A DNA stretch of 64,000 nt, taken from Fasciola hepatica. Its lineage: Eukaryota > Platyhelminthes > Trematoda > Plagiorchiida > Fasciolidae. The notes beneath the pieces are model-generated. The model saw nothing but the letters and a program-made list of their open reading frames with translations, did not search any database and had not been told where the DNA came from. This document shows, piece by piece, positions 1 to 10,270 of this stretch. Numbering within the stretch: position 1 is the first letter of the stretch; each line of letters begins with the position of its first letter. The stretch is taken from NCBI GenBank assembly GCA_948099385.1, contig CANUEZ040000062.1, forward strand, positions 4,891,501 to 4,955,500, given 5' to 3'. The translations under genes and the position numbers were made by a program.

Positions 1-539
1 ACCAAGGTACTGGACATTCAAAAATGTGGCTTAACAGAGACTCTCGTTCAAAATCTTTTGCATTTATGACGGATTCTTCGGTTTTTATAGAGATTTTGAC
101 TGTTTTTGGGAGCATTGCACTGATTTCCTGCGACAGTCCCTTAGGGGACATTGAGGTGACGGTCGAGTGTCCCTTTGTGCTGCCTGGGTGAGAATACAGT
201 GAGGACACAAAGCGAAAGTGGACCACTGTGGTCATTGAACATCCACTTACCTCCCGTTACTGGCACTGAAGTTGTAGTGCCACCGATACAACACACGGCT
301 ACAATGATTAACAAATTTGTTTATTTGAACAAGCACCGAATTTAGTGGCGCCACTTACTCCGCCTGTGTACACCGTCTGCACGCCGTTACGCTCCCCCAA
401 TATGCAAGTTGTCCCACTCCAGAGTTTTGGGTCCTGCTCTTTTGCGCGCTGCCGAGCACATTCGCTAACGTCTCATGAACCGAGGACCGGGGGCTATAGA
501 TTTCATACGGCAGCAGGTCCCGACTTTAGGAGAATCCTG
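1..539. other. left edge, no recognisable gene
   Basis: I see no host gene here. The stretch next to position 540 is probably further decayed Gypsy integrase from the older element described at 540-668, but its frames are too broken to align by eye. A perfect 12-base palindrome, agtggcgccact, lies at 344-355. A reading frame open on the plus strand from 345 has no domain I recognise and runs antisense to the integrase remnant. Confidence 0.4.
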
Positions 540-668
540 AAAAGGCATGAACGAGCCCAACTGCGGATATCGTTTTGCATGCCGCGCCAGACTTACCTAT
601 CTGCCACTATCTTGGTGGCAGCTCAGACGCCAGGATGGGATAAATTACGTAAAACGTTGAAAACGGTG
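540..668 (-). pseudogene. older Gypsy integrase, zinc-binding end (left part of the interrupted host element)
   Basis: Read on the minus strand, this stretch encodes a decayed integrase HHCC domain. The recognisable words are VFNVLRNLSHPGV, then after one stop AATKIVADR, and after another stop VWRGMQNDIRSWARSC. They line up with the intact integrase of the younger element ([24 protein letters not shown]). Two in-frame stops make it a pseudogene. It directly abuts the CGGT target duplication of the inserted element. The preceding codons of the same frame lie on the other side of that insertion (PTSG then HRTVF), so this and 5848-7058 are two halves of one older element. Confidence 0.75.
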
Positions 669-672
669 CGGT

Positions 673-982
673 TTTAGTCGAACGCACGACTTGTGGACTC
701 AATTCCCGTCCAGCGAATAAAGACGCAGAACGACAGCGATTGATGGTTTTTGTACTTGTATTGATTGCCCTGTATGAAGTACAGGAGAAGGGAGGCTGAT
801 CTAGCTAATCACCAGAGCTGATGAGCTGGAGCGCGCCTTGCCGTTTTGACGTAGTGTGACGAAGGTTCTTCTTCTTTTTTACGTGTTCTTATTTTCACAC
901 CGGTGGACTAAAACAAAGCGCGCCTAAGCTCTAAGCTCGCAATTGTATTTTTATTGAATTTGGTGTCTGCGAAGCCGCTACA
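673..982 (-). repeat. 3' LTR of the CsRn1-like element
   Basis: 310-bp long terminal repeat. Read by eye against the copy at 5534-5843 I found no difference. In the element's sense it begins TGTAGC and carries AATAAA about 30 bases in, a plausible polyadenylation signal. The outer end abuts the CGGT duplication at 669-672. Confidence 0.95.
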
Positions 983-995
983 TCAGTCCCCCTCC
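983..995 (-). promoter_or_regulatory. polypurine tract (plus-strand DNA primer site)
   Basis: On the minus strand the bases immediately before the 3' LTR read GGAGGGGGACTGA. A purine run at this exact place is where plus-strand DNA synthesis is primed in LTR retrotransposons. A similar GGAGGGGG block occurs in a decayed relative near 13310-13325. Confidence 0.75.
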
Positions 996-1396
996 AGAAG
1001 GACGACCGAGTAGGAGAACTTCGACCTAAGAGAGCGTCGTGAGTTGAGCCAAAAACCAGCTGAATAGTTCCAGCTGGAAAAGGTTTGTGCTCAGCACCTC
1101 TAAGGTGGTCTAAGGACCTCTGGGCCATATATAGCCGCAGAGAAAGTTACTCACGCGTGAACTGGTGGGGTATCCTCTCCCCGTGCTCTCTATCTAGAAA
1201 CCTTAAGTGGGGACAGGGACGTGCCAAACCATGTACAAGGCACGTAGGCAACAACAACAACAACAAAAAATGGTAATGTTCATATAGTGACACATGTCCA
1301 TTGTTAGTGGTGTGCCAGATCCTTCCTAGGTAAACAACGACTGACCCTAGAAGAGATAAGAAAAACTGGATACAGTATGCAATCAAAAGGGGAAAT
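996..1396 (-). other. 3' untranslated region of the CsRn1-like element
   Basis: About 400 bases between the pol stop codon and the polypurine tract. No long frame with a recognisable domain is present; short frames on the opposite strand are antisense chance frames. A small CAA repeat occurs near 1250-1266. Confidence 0.6.
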
Positions 1397-4300
1397 CTAT
1401 GTAAGAACAATAAAGTCAACGAATCGTGCAGGGAAACGAACATGCCTACCAGACCTGGTGGAACGTGATGGGGGGTCGACCTGTGACTCACGCGTGCTGG
1501 AGCTAGATGTTGTTGGGGTCGGGCAAACGTCTGTGTTTTTACCATCGACGGGCAACGGCGTAGGCTGGGTTTCCGAGTCGACGAACGCTGGCTTAAGGCG
1601 GTCGATGCTGACGGTTTCTTGCCGACCATTGAGATCGATGATGAACGTTTTTTCTAAGCGCCGAATGACTTTGTGCGGGCCAGAATAAGCTGGAGTCAAC
1701 GGGCGGCGGCTCGGCGTACGCAGAAAAACGTGCGTGCACGTATGTAGGTGACTGGGAATAAACGACGGCCGATCTGTCGAACGGACAGGAATACCAATCT
1801 TCTGACGCATGTAGATCATGAGACGTTGAGTGTAGTCTCCAAGGTTGGGGAAAGGTGCGCTCACCTTGGGTGCGACAAATTCACCAGGGAGACGAGCGGT
1901 GGTGCCGAATGTCATGGACGCAGGTGTGCAGGGAGTGTCGCTGCGCAACGTATTGCGAATGCCCAATAAAACCAGTGGTAAGACGTCTATCCACTGAGGA
2001 TTGTTGTGAGCACTGAGCGAAGTTTCGAGGTGCCGGTGAAAACGTTCGACCAAGCCATTTGCCTGGGGATGATAAGCTGTGGTGCGAATACGCTTAGTGC
2101 CAGTCAGTTGGAGGAGATTGTCGAAAGTGGCAGATTCAAACTGAGCTCCTCGATCAGTGGTTACTGTGGTAGGACAACCAAAGCGGGAAATCCAGTGTTC
2201 CATGAACGCACGGGCGACAGTTTCACTGGATACATCCGGAATGGGTATGGCCTCGGGCCAACGAGTGAAACGATCAATACAAGTGAGTAGATAGATCATA
2301 CCTCGGGATGGTGGCAAAGGTCCCACAATGTCGACGTGCACGTGAGCGAAACGGGCGTCTGGAGTCTCAAAATTTCCGACTGGACTGGTGGTATGTCGCT
2401 GTATTTTGGCTCGCTGACAAGCAATGCAGTTACGTGCCCATTGACGAACGTCGCGATCCATGTTTGGCCAAACAAATCGGGCACGGACTAGTTTGCATGT
2501 GGCCTTGATACCCGGATGGGATAGACCGTGCAACACATCGAAAATTGGACGGCGATGTGAAAGTGGTACGATTGGCCTTGGGTGATCCAAGGTGGTGTCG
2601 CAGAGGATAGTGCCAGCAGATGACGGAAGAGGCAAAGCCCGCACTCGGAGACTTGTATCGCGAATGGTTTGTTGAAACTCAGGATCCTGCTGGCTTTGTG
2701 CCAGGTCCTCGAGATTGATACCGAGAGCAGCGGGCGACCCGAGACTGTGGATCCTGGAAAGAGTATCTGCAGCCACATTAGCTGACCCGGAGATATGACG
2801 AATGTCGGTAGAAAATTGCGATATGAAATCCAGCTGGCGAATTTCTCGTGGAGAATGACGATCAGACGCGTTGCGGAAAGCATACAGTAGTGGCTTGTGA
2901 TCTGTGAAAATGATGAATTCCCGTCCTTCCAGAGCGTGGCGAAAGTGACGTATGGCGGTGTAGACGGCAAGTAACTCACGACCAAACGCACTGTATTTGG
3001 ATTCTGCGGAAGACAGGCGGCGTGAGTGAAAAGCCAGAGGCTCCCAGGCGCCGTCCACGGCCTGCTGGAGAACGCAGCCAAGTGCGACATCGGAAGCATC
3101 AACAGCGATACTGACGGGAGCATGGGGATCCGGATGACGGAGAAGAACCGCAGACGACAAGGCCTGTTTGAGCTGAGAAAAGGCCTCCTGGGCTTGATCG
3201 GTCCAGATGAGGGTTCGTTGTTTGCCCCGCAAAAGATCAGTGAGCGGTTGCATCAGGGTGGCGCAGTGTGGGATGAACCGGCGGTAATAATTGACAAAGC
3301 CGTTAAAACGTTTAAGCTGTTTGAAGGACTGTGGAAGTGGAAATTCAGCAATATCACTGACCTTGGTTTCAGCCGGACGAATGCCGTTGGCGTCGATGAT
3401 GTGGCTGAGGAAGAGCAATGACGGCTTCCCTAATTCAGTCTTGGCGGCATTGATGGTAACACCGTGCTCTGTTAACCGCTGAAAGAGCTGTCGAAGATGA
3501 AGCTGATGTTCGTCAACGCTGGGGCTAGCGACAAGAATATCATCGATGTAAGCGTGAACGAAGGGCAGTCCGCGGGTAACACCGTCAATAAACCGCTGGA
3601 ACGTTTGGGACGCGTTGCGCAAGCCAAATGGCATACGGAGAAACTCAAATAGACCAAACGGAGTGGTAACGGCGGTTTTTGCAACGTCCTCGTCGGCGAC
3701 CGGAATTTGATGATAGGCCCGGACCAGGTCGATTTTGCTGAAGATGGTGGATTCAGCCAGAGCAGACGTGATATCATGAATGTGAGGCACAGGATATCGA
3801 TCTGGCGTTGTGACCTGATTGAGGCGACGATAGTCACCACACGGACGCCAGTCGCCCGAAGTTCTCTTCGGCACCATGTGCAATGGAGAGGCCCACGGGC
3901 TGTTCGAAGGACGAATGATGCCTAGGTCCAGCATTTTCTGGAATTCAAGACGAGCGACGGCCAGTTTGTCTGGGGCTAGGCGACGCGGACGGGCAAAAAC
4001 AGGAGGTCCAGCGGTACTGATGTGATGTACAACAGCCGAGCGCACCATGGGTAAGTGGTTTGCCGGTCCGGTTAGAGACGGAAACTCTGCTAAAATTTTG
4101 ACGAAGGTATCGTTGGCGATAGGAGCTACGGACGGTCGAACAACGTTGACCAAGCAGACAGATCCAACAACAGCACGATGAGTCACAGGGTCGGTTAACT
4201 TACGAGAAGCGGGATGTAACGAAAGGTTGAAATGATGTAGAAAATCAACTCCTAAGATGGGCTGGGAAACGTCAGCAATGACAAAAGTCCACTGAAAAAA

Positions 4301-4633
4301 ACGACGCAACCCCAGATCTAACTTGAGACGCCTAGTACCAAAAGTGGATATACGAGACCCATTGGCGGCCTGAAGCTCTAAAGTTTGCCGGTGCTGACGA
4401 TCAGAAGGGTTAGGGGGAACGACACTGATCTGTGCGCCAGTGTCAATCAAAAACTGACGGTGGGAGATGAGGTCCTTGATAAATAGAAGACGGCAGGGTG
4501 TAGGGAGGCCAACGAGCGCTGCCGTACCTACACGTTGGCCGACGAGTTTCCCTGGTTGTCGTGGAACGTGCACGGGGGTGTACACTTCCTGGCGCTGGCA
4601 CGATACTGGCGGTGATACCAACACCATGTCCAA
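1397..4633 (-). CDS. pol: Pol polyprotein: protease, reverse transcriptase, RNase H, integrase
   Basis: Retrotransposon replication and integration enzymes, 1078 residues, uninterrupted. The frame has no ATG of its own at its head and is open to a stop near 4660, so it is expected to be made by -1 frameshifting from gag. Visible domains: retropepsin with DTGA at about 64-67; reverse transcriptase from about 200 with YIDD at 362-365; RNase H with D512, E553, D578 and D623; integrase zinc finger H702, H706, C736, C739; integrase core D768, D827, E863; and a GPY/F-like module near 985-1015 ([13 protein letters not shown]). There is no chromodomain after it. Every catalytic residue expected for a working enzyme is present. 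The protein lacks the stops and shifts seen in the neighbouring Gypsy copies, which fits a recent insertion. Confidence 0.95.
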   Translation of the reverse strand: MDMVLVSPPVSCQRQEVYTPVHVPRQPGKLVGQRVGTAALVGLPTPCRLLFIKDLISHRQFLIDTGAQISVVPPNPSDRQHRQTLELQAANGSRISTFGTRRLKLDLGLRRFFQWTFVIADVSQPILGVDFLHHFNLSLHPASRKLTDPVTHRAVVGSVCLVNVVRPSVAPIANDTFVKILAEFPSLTGPANHLPMVRSAVVHHISTAGPPVFARPRRLAPDKLAVARLEFQKMLDLGIIRPSNSPWASPLHMVPKRTSGDWRPCGDYRRLNQVTTPDRYPVPHIHDITSALAESTIFSKIDLVRAYHQIPVADEDVAKTAVTTPFGLFEFLRMPFGLRNASQTFQRFIDGVTRGLPFVHAYIDDILVASPSVDEHQLHLRQLFQRLTEHGVTINAAKTELGKPSLLFLSHIIDANGIRPAETKVSDIAEFPLPQSFKQLKRFNGFVNYYRRFIPHCATLMQPLTDLLRGKQRTLIWTDQAQEAFSQLKQALSSAVLLRHPDPHAPVSIAVDASDVALGCVLQQAVDGAWEPLAFHSRRLSSAESKYSAFGRELLAVYTAIRHFRHALEGREFIIFTDHKPLLYAFRNASDRHSPREIRQLDFISQFSTDIRHISGSANVAADTLSRIHSLGSPAALGINLEDLAQSQQDPEFQQTIRDTSLRVRALPLPSSAGTILCDTTLDHPRPIVPLSHRRPIFDVLHGLSHPGIKATCKLVRARFVWPNMDRDVRQWARNCIACQRAKIQRHTTSPVGNFETPDARFAHVHVDIVGPLPPSRGMIYLLTCIDRFTRWPEAIPIPDVSSETVARAFMEHWISRFGCPTTVTTDRGAQFESATFDNLLQLTGTKRIRTTAYHPQANGLVERFHRHLETSLSAHNNPQWIDVLPLVLLGIRNTLRSDTPCTPASMTFGTTARLPGEFVAPKVSAPFPNLGDYTQRLMIYMRQKIGIPVRSTDRPSFIPSHLHTCTHVFLRTPSRRPLTPAYSGPHKVIRRLEKTFIIDLNGRQETVSIDRLKPAFVDSETQPTPLPVDGKNTDVCPTPTTSSSSTRESQVDPPSRSTRSGRHVRFPARFVDFIVLT
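4507..4552 (-). promoter_or_regulatory. -1 ribosomal frameshift signal between gag and pol
   Basis: On the minus strand the heptamer GGGAAAC (4552 down to 4546) lies in the gag frame as G GGA AAC, the X XXY YYZ pattern of eukaryotic -1 frameshift sites. A 5-base spacer TCGTC follows. Then an 8-base perfect inverted repeat, GGCCAACG (4540-4533) and CGTTGGCC (4514-4507), encloses an 18-base loop. Pol lies in the -1 frame relative to gag, so a slip here would produce Gag-Pol. Heptamer, spacer and stem all fit the known geometry. That it works is inferred. Confidence 0.85.
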
Positions 4634-5373
4634 GTGTGTGCATCGGGAGAGGATGGCCTAGGAGGACTGCGAGCGGCAATAGGCCGACGGGTGCGAGTTG
4701 GGGAGCGGCTACGACGTGCCGAACGTGAAGACTGAATAGCGGTCACGTCCGCCCGAAGGGCACTGAGTTGTGCGGCTAAATCTGTGAGAGTCGCCTCCGT
4801 AGTGGTTGTGGACGAACGAACACACTGACTAATTTGGGCGGAGGCGGTTTCCATAAAGCGGTCCGCCGCCAAAGCCAGTCTGTCTAGTGAGACTTCATCT
4901 ACGAGAAGGGCCAGAGTGCATTGCGCTTGTTGGGGTAGCTGCTGCATCCACAATTCTCGCAACATCATGTCACCAACTTGGATGCCCTTGGCCAGCTGTC
5001 GCATACGACGCAGAAGCTGTGAAGGCTTCTGGTCACCGAGGGAAATGCCACTAAGCAGCTGACGAAGACGGTTTGAGTCGGAGACCCCGGTGCGATCTAA
5101 GATAGCCTGGCGAAGCATATCATAAGGCTTGTCCGTGGGTGGGTTGGAGATGATATCCTCGACAGCTTCAAGAATATTTAAAGGAAGTTCGGCAGTGAGA
5201 TGCACATACTTCTGTTGCTGGGAGGTGATTCTGGAGGCAGCAAACTGTGCTTCCAGATGAGTCAGCCAAAGAGAGGGATTACCCGGAATGAAAGGTAACG
5301 CTTTCACTGGGCGCGCAATAGAGAGCGTTTCAGGCACCGCAGGGTCAGACATAGTTAACTTAGCGTCATCCAT
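4528..5373 (-). CDS. gag: Gag with CHCC zinc knuckle
   Basis: Structural protein of the retrotransposon particle, 281 residues, starting at the first ATG after the 5' LTR. The N-terminal two thirds match the CsRn1-type Gag pattern: a block around [19 protein letters not shown], then [20 protein letters not shown] and [20 protein letters not shown]. Near the end the nucleic-acid-binding knuckle is C251-x2-H254-x9-C264-x3-C268. This is not the retroviral CCHC order; the CHCC form is a hallmark of the CsRn1 family. An arginine-rich stretch ([14 protein letters not shown]) precedes it. The frame overlaps the open part of pol by over 100 bases, and a slippery heptamer sits 8 codons before the gag stop. 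Confidence 0.93.
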   Translation of the reverse strand: MDDAKLTMSDPAVPETLSIARPVKALPFIPGNPSLWLTHLEAQFAASRITSQQQKYVHLTAELPLNILEAVEDIISNPPTDKPYDMLRQAILDRTGVSDSNRLRQLLSGISLGDQKPSQLLRRMRQLAKGIQVGDMMLRELWMQQLPQQAQCTLALLVDEVSLDRLALAADRFMETASAQISQCVRSSTTTTEATLTDLAAQLSALRADVTAIQSSRSARRSRSPTRTRRPIAARSPPRPSSPDAHTWTWCWYHRQYRASARKCTPPCTFHDNQGNSSANV

Positions 5374-5517
5374 ATCAACTAGACAGCAAAATAAATATAC
5401 GATGGCTGATCGAAATTAACACCAAAAAAGGCTCAATACGTATGTGCACAACGAAAACAAAAGGAACGCTAAAGGGCACGGACGATATAATAAATAAATA
5501 AAAATTAATAATAACTT
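5374..5517 (-). other. 5' leader of the CsRn1-like element
   Basis: AT-rich leader of about 145 bases between the primer binding site and the gag start codon. I see no coding frame of note. The packaging signal would be expected here but cannot be recognised by eye. Confidence 0.5.
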
Positions 5518-5532
5518 GGAACGGGCTCACCA
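5518..5532 (-). promoter_or_regulatory. primer binding site
   Basis: One base inside the 5' LTR the minus strand reads TGGTGAGCCCGTTCC. TGG next to the LTR, complementary to a tRNA 3' CCA, is the standard primer site for reverse transcription. CsRn1-family elements are reported to use tRNA-Trp; this sequence is close to such a site but differs in at least one base from the animal tRNA-Trp end, so I do not assign the tRNA. Confidence 0.75.
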
Positions 5533-5533
5533 A

Positions 5534-5843
5534 TTTAGTCGAACGCACGACTTGTGGACTCAATTCCCGTCCAGCGAATAAAGACGCAGAACGACAGCGA
5601 TTGATGGTTTTTGTACTTGTATTGATTGCCCTGTATGAAGTACAGGAGAAGGGAGGCTGATCTAGCTAATCACCAGAGCTGATGAGCTGGAGCGCGCCTT
5701 GCCGTTTTGACGTAGTGTGACGAAGGTTCTTCTTCTTTTTTACGTGTTCTTATTTTCACACCGGTGGACTAAAACAAAGCGCGCCTAAGCTCTAAGCTCG
5801 CAATTGTATTTTTATTGAATTTGGTGTCTGCGAAGCCGCTACA
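5534..5843 (-). repeat. 5' LTR of the CsRn1-like element
   Basis: 310-bp direct repeat of 673-982 with no difference seen by eye. It carries the element's promoter. The outer end abuts the CGGT duplication at 5844-5847. The near-identity implies few generations since insertion, because the two LTRs are copied from one template. Confidence 0.95.
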
Positions 5844-5847
5844 CGGT

Positions 5848-7058
5848 GCCCAGACGTGGGTACTACAGGGCTTTGGTGCAGAAAAAATGGGTCACACATT
5901 GTCGAGCCCAGAGAATTGGCTAGTGGAAGCTCCGAAGACTTAAGTGATGCATTCTGGCTTGGATCTGTAAGATCCAAATCCGAAAGTTGGGATGCATCCA
6001 AAGTTTCGAGGACCAAGACCTGTCTGAATAGAAGTAGCGTCTAATCCAGAATAAGCATCAGCCACAAGGTTTTCAGCGCAAGAAAAGTGATGAACATCGC
6101 TTGAAAACTGTATCACGAAGTCTAAATGACGCAACTCACGTGGTGAGTGTTTATCGGTCCGACTGTGAAACGCATACGCCAAAGGTTTGTGATCAGTAAA
6201 GATGACGAACCGTCTGCCTTGGAGAACATGTCGGAAATATCTAACAGTACTGTAAACAGCTAGTAGTTCCCGACTAAACGTAGAATACTTGGCTTCAGCT
6301 GGTAGGAGACAACAAGAGGAAAATGCTACAGGTTCACATTGTGAGGTAGACCACTGCTGTGACACGCCGACTAAAGGTTTTTCAGAGGCCACGGTGACAA
6401 ACCCATTTGAGCTCCGGGGTCGAAATAGAGCAACAAAGAAGCAGAAGCCAAAGCGTTTTTAACTGCATTGTAGGCAGCTTTAGCATCCTTGGATAATTCT
6501 TCCGGACCACCTTTAGTGCCTCTAAGTAAATCTTTTAGGGACTGCATCAAGTGGACACAGTTTGGGATGAAAAGCCGATAGAAGCTTACTATTTCGTTTA
6601 AACGGTGAACGGTGGCTAGTGAAGAAGGTGGTGGGAGATCAGGAACGGCTTGTAACTTTTCGCCCGGGGGAGGAACTCCACGGCAATCAACCATATGGCC
6701 TAAAATCTCAACTGAAGTTTTTCGGTAGACACTTTTTCCACAATGAAGGTTATCCCACGTGCGATCAAACGCTGAAACAGTTGGTGTAGATGTGCCTTGC
6801 GTACATCTTCAGGTTCACCAATTATTGGCATATCGTCTTTGTAGGCGAAAAACAAAATCTAAACCCCAAGCAACCTAGGGTGTGCACAGGGTTGGGTAGC
6901 CCAGATGGTTTTCGTAAGAATTCGAAGAGGCCTAGGGGTGTTGTGAAGGCTGCCTCAGGTATACCTTTAACAGCGATGGGAATCTGGTGGTGAGCCCTAT
7001 CACACAATTTGAGCAATACGTGGCCACATTCGCACCAATACCGAAACCAAAACAACAC
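5848..7058 (-). pseudogene. older Gypsy element: RNase H and reverse transcriptase remnant (right half)
   Basis: A decayed Gypsy pol on the minus strand, in three frame segments. 6822-7058 holds the reverse transcriptase block AHHQIPIAVKG and TTPLGLFEFLRKPSGL. 6371-6694 holds the region after the polymerase (FYRLFIPNCVHLMQSLKDLL). 5940-6392 holds RNase H with FSRELLAVYSTVRYF and [14 protein letters not shown]. Frameshifts separate the segments and the polymerase YxDD block is not recognisable. The same frame continues on the far side of the inserted element at 540-668 with the integrase zinc finger. The sequence differs clearly from the young element, so it is an older or different Gypsy family. 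Confidence 0.9.
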
Positions 7059-8069
7059 CGATCAGTAACTTCTACGATACTGAATTATTGAATGAATAAC
7101 ATCGTAAAACGTATACAGACCTCAAATGTGTGATCACACGGACTCAGAAACGAGAACCAAGTTCACGGAGTACGAGGAACAAGCACGAGCGTCACGCAGG
7201 TCCAAGACAGGATAGGACAAATTAAAGCGTTGGAATCGAATAAGCAAGGGTTAGATCGTAGGAATGTAAGTTGTACGAAACAGGCAAGTAATGTACGTGA
7301 GTAATTCCACAAAATCATGAAATTATAATTCTCCCGGAGGATTCTTTGCAAACTATCTTTACATCGCCCACCAAAATCCTTCCTGTCCTGGCATTATCAA
7401 AGGTTTTAACTGAGGGTACCTGTTCTTCCTACCCATCAAAGCCCCGCTGTCGGTGCTTATGGCCACTATTTCTCACATCCGGAATCTAGTAACATATGTG
7501 CATGGTCCCACGTGATCTGTTGGCCAAGCCTTCAAATTGTTCCTTCGCATTGTCTGCAGGAGCTGCTCTTCGCAAGCAGGAACGAAGGAAGAAGATGCAT
7601 AGAGACTCCAAGTCTATGTGCCGTCTTTGAGAATGCAGTCGTGTGCGTGTACTTGCACGTGCGTGTTCGTGTGCAAGAAGAAACCACAGTAGTGGCCACG
7701 TATGGAATCGTCTTCATCAACGTGGATAACAAAACAGTAAGTCGTGAGACAGTCTCGAGCCCCGGTGGGAGATTGGGGCAAAATTGAGTTCACTGCGCGT
7801 GTAGGTGGGTGCGAGTGGACTTGTGTTTGTGTGAAAGCAGCAGTAACATTTCGTGAAACCTTGTCATGGATGGCACTCGATGACTGGACAATCAGAGCTT
7901 TATACGGATCTACTGGAATTCAATGATAAACCTTTTATTCACTTATAGGTGTGGATATGTTTGTGCACATGTGCAGGGAATTGTTTCTTTAAAAATGTGT
8001 GCTATGATACAGTTGACTTTGTTTCTTGGTCTGAAAATTACAGTTGAGTTCTATTGGGCGACTGAATCC
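7059..8069. other. no recognisable gene
   Basis: Between the Gypsy reverse transcriptase remnant and the BEL/Pao remnant I find no domain. Short open frames on both strands look random. A GTGTGTG-rich, tRNA-free patch lies around 7640-7690 and 7790-7840. It may be the missing, unrecognisable part of either flanking element. Confidence 0.4.
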
Positions 8070-9340
8070 ATGGCTTTCATGGATCCGTCTTCACCATCCG
8101 GAAGATTGATACTGCGCACTCGGCGAGTCAACGTTCCCTTGGAGTTCCTAACCTTCAACGTTCTTATAGGCCCCAACGGAAATGTTAATGACTTCCACAA
8201 CAACACCTAAGGACCACGTGCTAAAGTTAGCATGTTCGTTGGAGATCATGACTATATTGCCAACCTTAAATGGCCCTTTATTGATGAACGACTTTTGCCG
8301 GGTTCGCAGGGTCCGTAGATGTTCTTGTAGTCATCGCTCTCAACACACCCTGGCCAAGTAATACGCCTGTTTTCACCCGTATATGTAGCTATCACGGAGG
8401 CTCGCCGGCCATTAGAATCCAAAGTTTGACCTTGAGGTCAGCAGGCGGTTCACGGTAAATGCCAAACAGGTGAGGCCCCTGGATGATATAGTAACTACAG
8501 GGTGATTGTTCAACATTCTCTCGACCTCGGTCATCACGGTGTTCGAAGTCTCGTCGTCTGGTGGTCGTTGTTTAATTGGGGGCAGCAATATCCTTCTGGT
8601 GATCCTAATCAAAAGTTCCCACGCTCCACCGCAGTGACTGGCTGGCGGAGGGCTGAAGTGCCGTCGGATGCCATGTGCCACAGTTTGGTTCTGCAGCTCA
8701 TCTCGGTTTATGTTGTGGTGCCATAGCTGCGACTCTCCCTAAACTATCACAAAATTTGACCAACTGCAGGAAGAAAGTCCGATGGTACTCTTTCTGTTGG
8801 TGAAGCGCCGCGGGACCCGGAGGAGAGTCAGTGGTCATCGAAAGTGCGACTTCCAAGCGTACTGCTAGAGATTTCATGGATGTCATGATGCACTCGTATC
8901 TCGTCCATCCTTTTCCCGCACCCAACTCATAAGGGTCCGGAATAACCAAGTCCGGTGTCACTGAATGGCTGTCACCCCGGGGTTTCTCTACAGTCCGGCA
9001 GAGGAGCCATATCCCTCCTGCCCGCGGCAGCCGTGCGACTTCTACATCGTACACAACGTCGGATGACACGTTTCACAGTCGCCCTTCCTCTCAATATCCA
9101 AAACCGCTCCCGGATGACACTTGTCACACGGCTCTCCCTGGCGTGTCCATCCATGGCCTTCACGTGTTGAATCAGCAATTCTATTACGAGTTGCCGAGCC
9201 GGTAATAATATGGGATGCTTCGTGTCAAAACTTAAGTGAGAGTTCGTCAGCCTACCACCTACCCTTAGTAGTCCATCGACACGTTTTGGGTGTGATGTTC
9301 CACGGAGCTGGTTGCGGTAGGTAGTACGGAAGACGGGTGC
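8070..9340 (-). pseudogene. BEL/Pao retrotransposon integrase remnant
   Basis: A decayed BEL/Pao pol 3' part on the minus strand. In element order: the integrase zinc-binding region (8972-9178, with HVKAMDGHA, then FWILRGRATVKRVI and CVRC); the core (8698-9069, with GWTRYECIMTSM, LAVRLEVALSMTTDS and MAPQHKPR); the post-core block (8412-8681, with HFSPPPASHCGGAWELLIR and VMTEVERMLNNHP); and the C-terminal tail in shifted frames to about 8070 (NKGPFKVGNIVMISNEHA, LGVVVEV). FWILRGR and the HFSPP...GG.WE block are characteristic of BEL/Pao integrases rather than Gypsy. Stops and frameshifts break it into at least four pieces. No reverse transcriptase of this family is left in the window. It lies between two Gypsy remnants of the same orientation, so it may have inserted into one of them. 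Confidence 0.85.
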
Positions 9341-9359
9341 AAAGCTTTTGGGTATGCAT

Positions 9360-10270
9360 CTAACACGTCACCGAACGAATGCGAACCGGCTGTTCAAGTA
9401 GAACGGGACTGATCGGGTTAGGATCAACCAAAATCCCATTCACAGATTAATCAGTGACAAGATCAACCAAGAGGTCGAAGTGATGCAGGAAACCAGTACC
9501 GAATATGGCTTTTTAAACTTCTGCAATTAGAGAAAACCAACGAAAAAAGCGAGGAAGACTAAAATCTATGGTCTTCGAAATAAGTCCATGAGTCTTTATA
9601 GAAGCTCCACTAGCTGACCTGAAGGTGGGAGCTCCAAAGTCTGCACCTGTGTTTGTGCGTGCCCATGAATTATGATCGATTATGTAGAATAGGCAGCTAC
9701 CCAGTCCGTGGCAGCCGAGTACCAGCCCCCTCGAGTCCCCGACTGGCTGGGGCCATAGAACAGGCGGATTATAATAACGAGCCTTAGAACGATAACCTTT
9801 GGATAATGCCAACAAAAGGCGTCACTTGGTGATTGCTGAACCTGAATTTTTATGGGGTTGCCACTGGACGGTCGCTTTAGTCGAAACTGTCTTCGAGGTG
9901 GTGCCTGAGTTCGGTATTCGACTGACAACCCATTGAGTGCCTCGACCCTTTTGACAGGACCGTACACAGTGGCTGTTAAAGAGGCGATGACAGATTCAGT
10001 TTGTGAGGAAATCGCCTGAGTGACCTTTGGCTTGTAGGTTTCCCTAATTTTGCAGGCCGTTTCGACAAGGTTTTCGAAACAGCCCTCTGTGGACACAAAG
10101 AACCTTCAGCATGTCACTGGGAAGAGGCTTGAGCCATATTTCTTTCGGGAGACCATTATCGATCTTAGTTGTTCCTAAAAAGTCCGCACTTGCTGAAGAA
10201 ACAGCCAAGGTTCGCTGTCGCTAAGCTCGGTGTCTGCAAGCAAATGGACATTTTTCTGTTTGTCAGACAT
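9360..10270 (-). pseudogene. Gypsy gag-protease remnant
   Basis: Minus-strand remnant of a CsRn1-like gag and protease. A start codon at 10270 begins MSDKQKNVHLLADTELSD, resembling a Gag N-terminus, soon broken. The Gag C-terminal knuckle survives as FCWHYPK near 9825. Protease follows as SCLFYIIDHNSWARTNTGA, with NTGA where DTGA is expected, and SLPRFFRWFSLIAEV. It continues after a frame change with FGTGFLHHFDLLVDL down to about 9360. Loss of the catalytic Asp and the frameshifts show it is dead. It could be the 5' half of the same old element whose reverse transcriptase starts at 7058, with the BEL/Pao piece lying between; that is inference. Confidence 0.75.

Larger units (their letters stand above)
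673..5843 (-). mobile_element. full-length CsRn1-like Gypsy LTR retrotransposon
   Basis: A complete LTR retrotransposon of about 5.17 kb on the minus strand. In element order it has a 5' LTR (5534-5843), a primer binding site, gag, a gag-pol frameshift signal, pol (protease, reverse transcriptase, RNase H, integrase), a polypurine tract and a 3' LTR (673-982). The LTRs start TGTAGCGGC and end CGACTAAA in the element's sense. Each flank carries the four bases CGGT (669-672 and 5844-5847), as expected for a Gypsy target duplication. The order of domains, the CHCC Gag knuckle and the separate gag and pol frames place it in the CsRn1 lineage of fluke Gypsy elements. Both frames are open and all catalytic residues are present, so it may be competent to move. 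It landed inside an older Gypsy copy. Confidence 0.95.

Noticed and set aside
344..355. Palindrome agtggcgccact as an LTR primer site
   Set aside because: It resembles a tRNA-primed site, but no gag or matching LTR follows on the plus strand.
816..860. CTGATGAG in the LTR as a hammerhead core
   Set aside because: No GAAA or cleavage triplet with a pairing stem follows at a suitable distance, and it is on the strand opposite to the element.
1147..1629. Minus-strand 160-codon frame overlapping the end of pol
   Set aside because: It lies in another frame of the 3' end of the element, has no domain, and most of it is untranslated region.
2488..3123. 211-codon frame within pol
   Set aside because: It is a shadow frame of the intact polymerase-RNase H coding sequence on the same strand.
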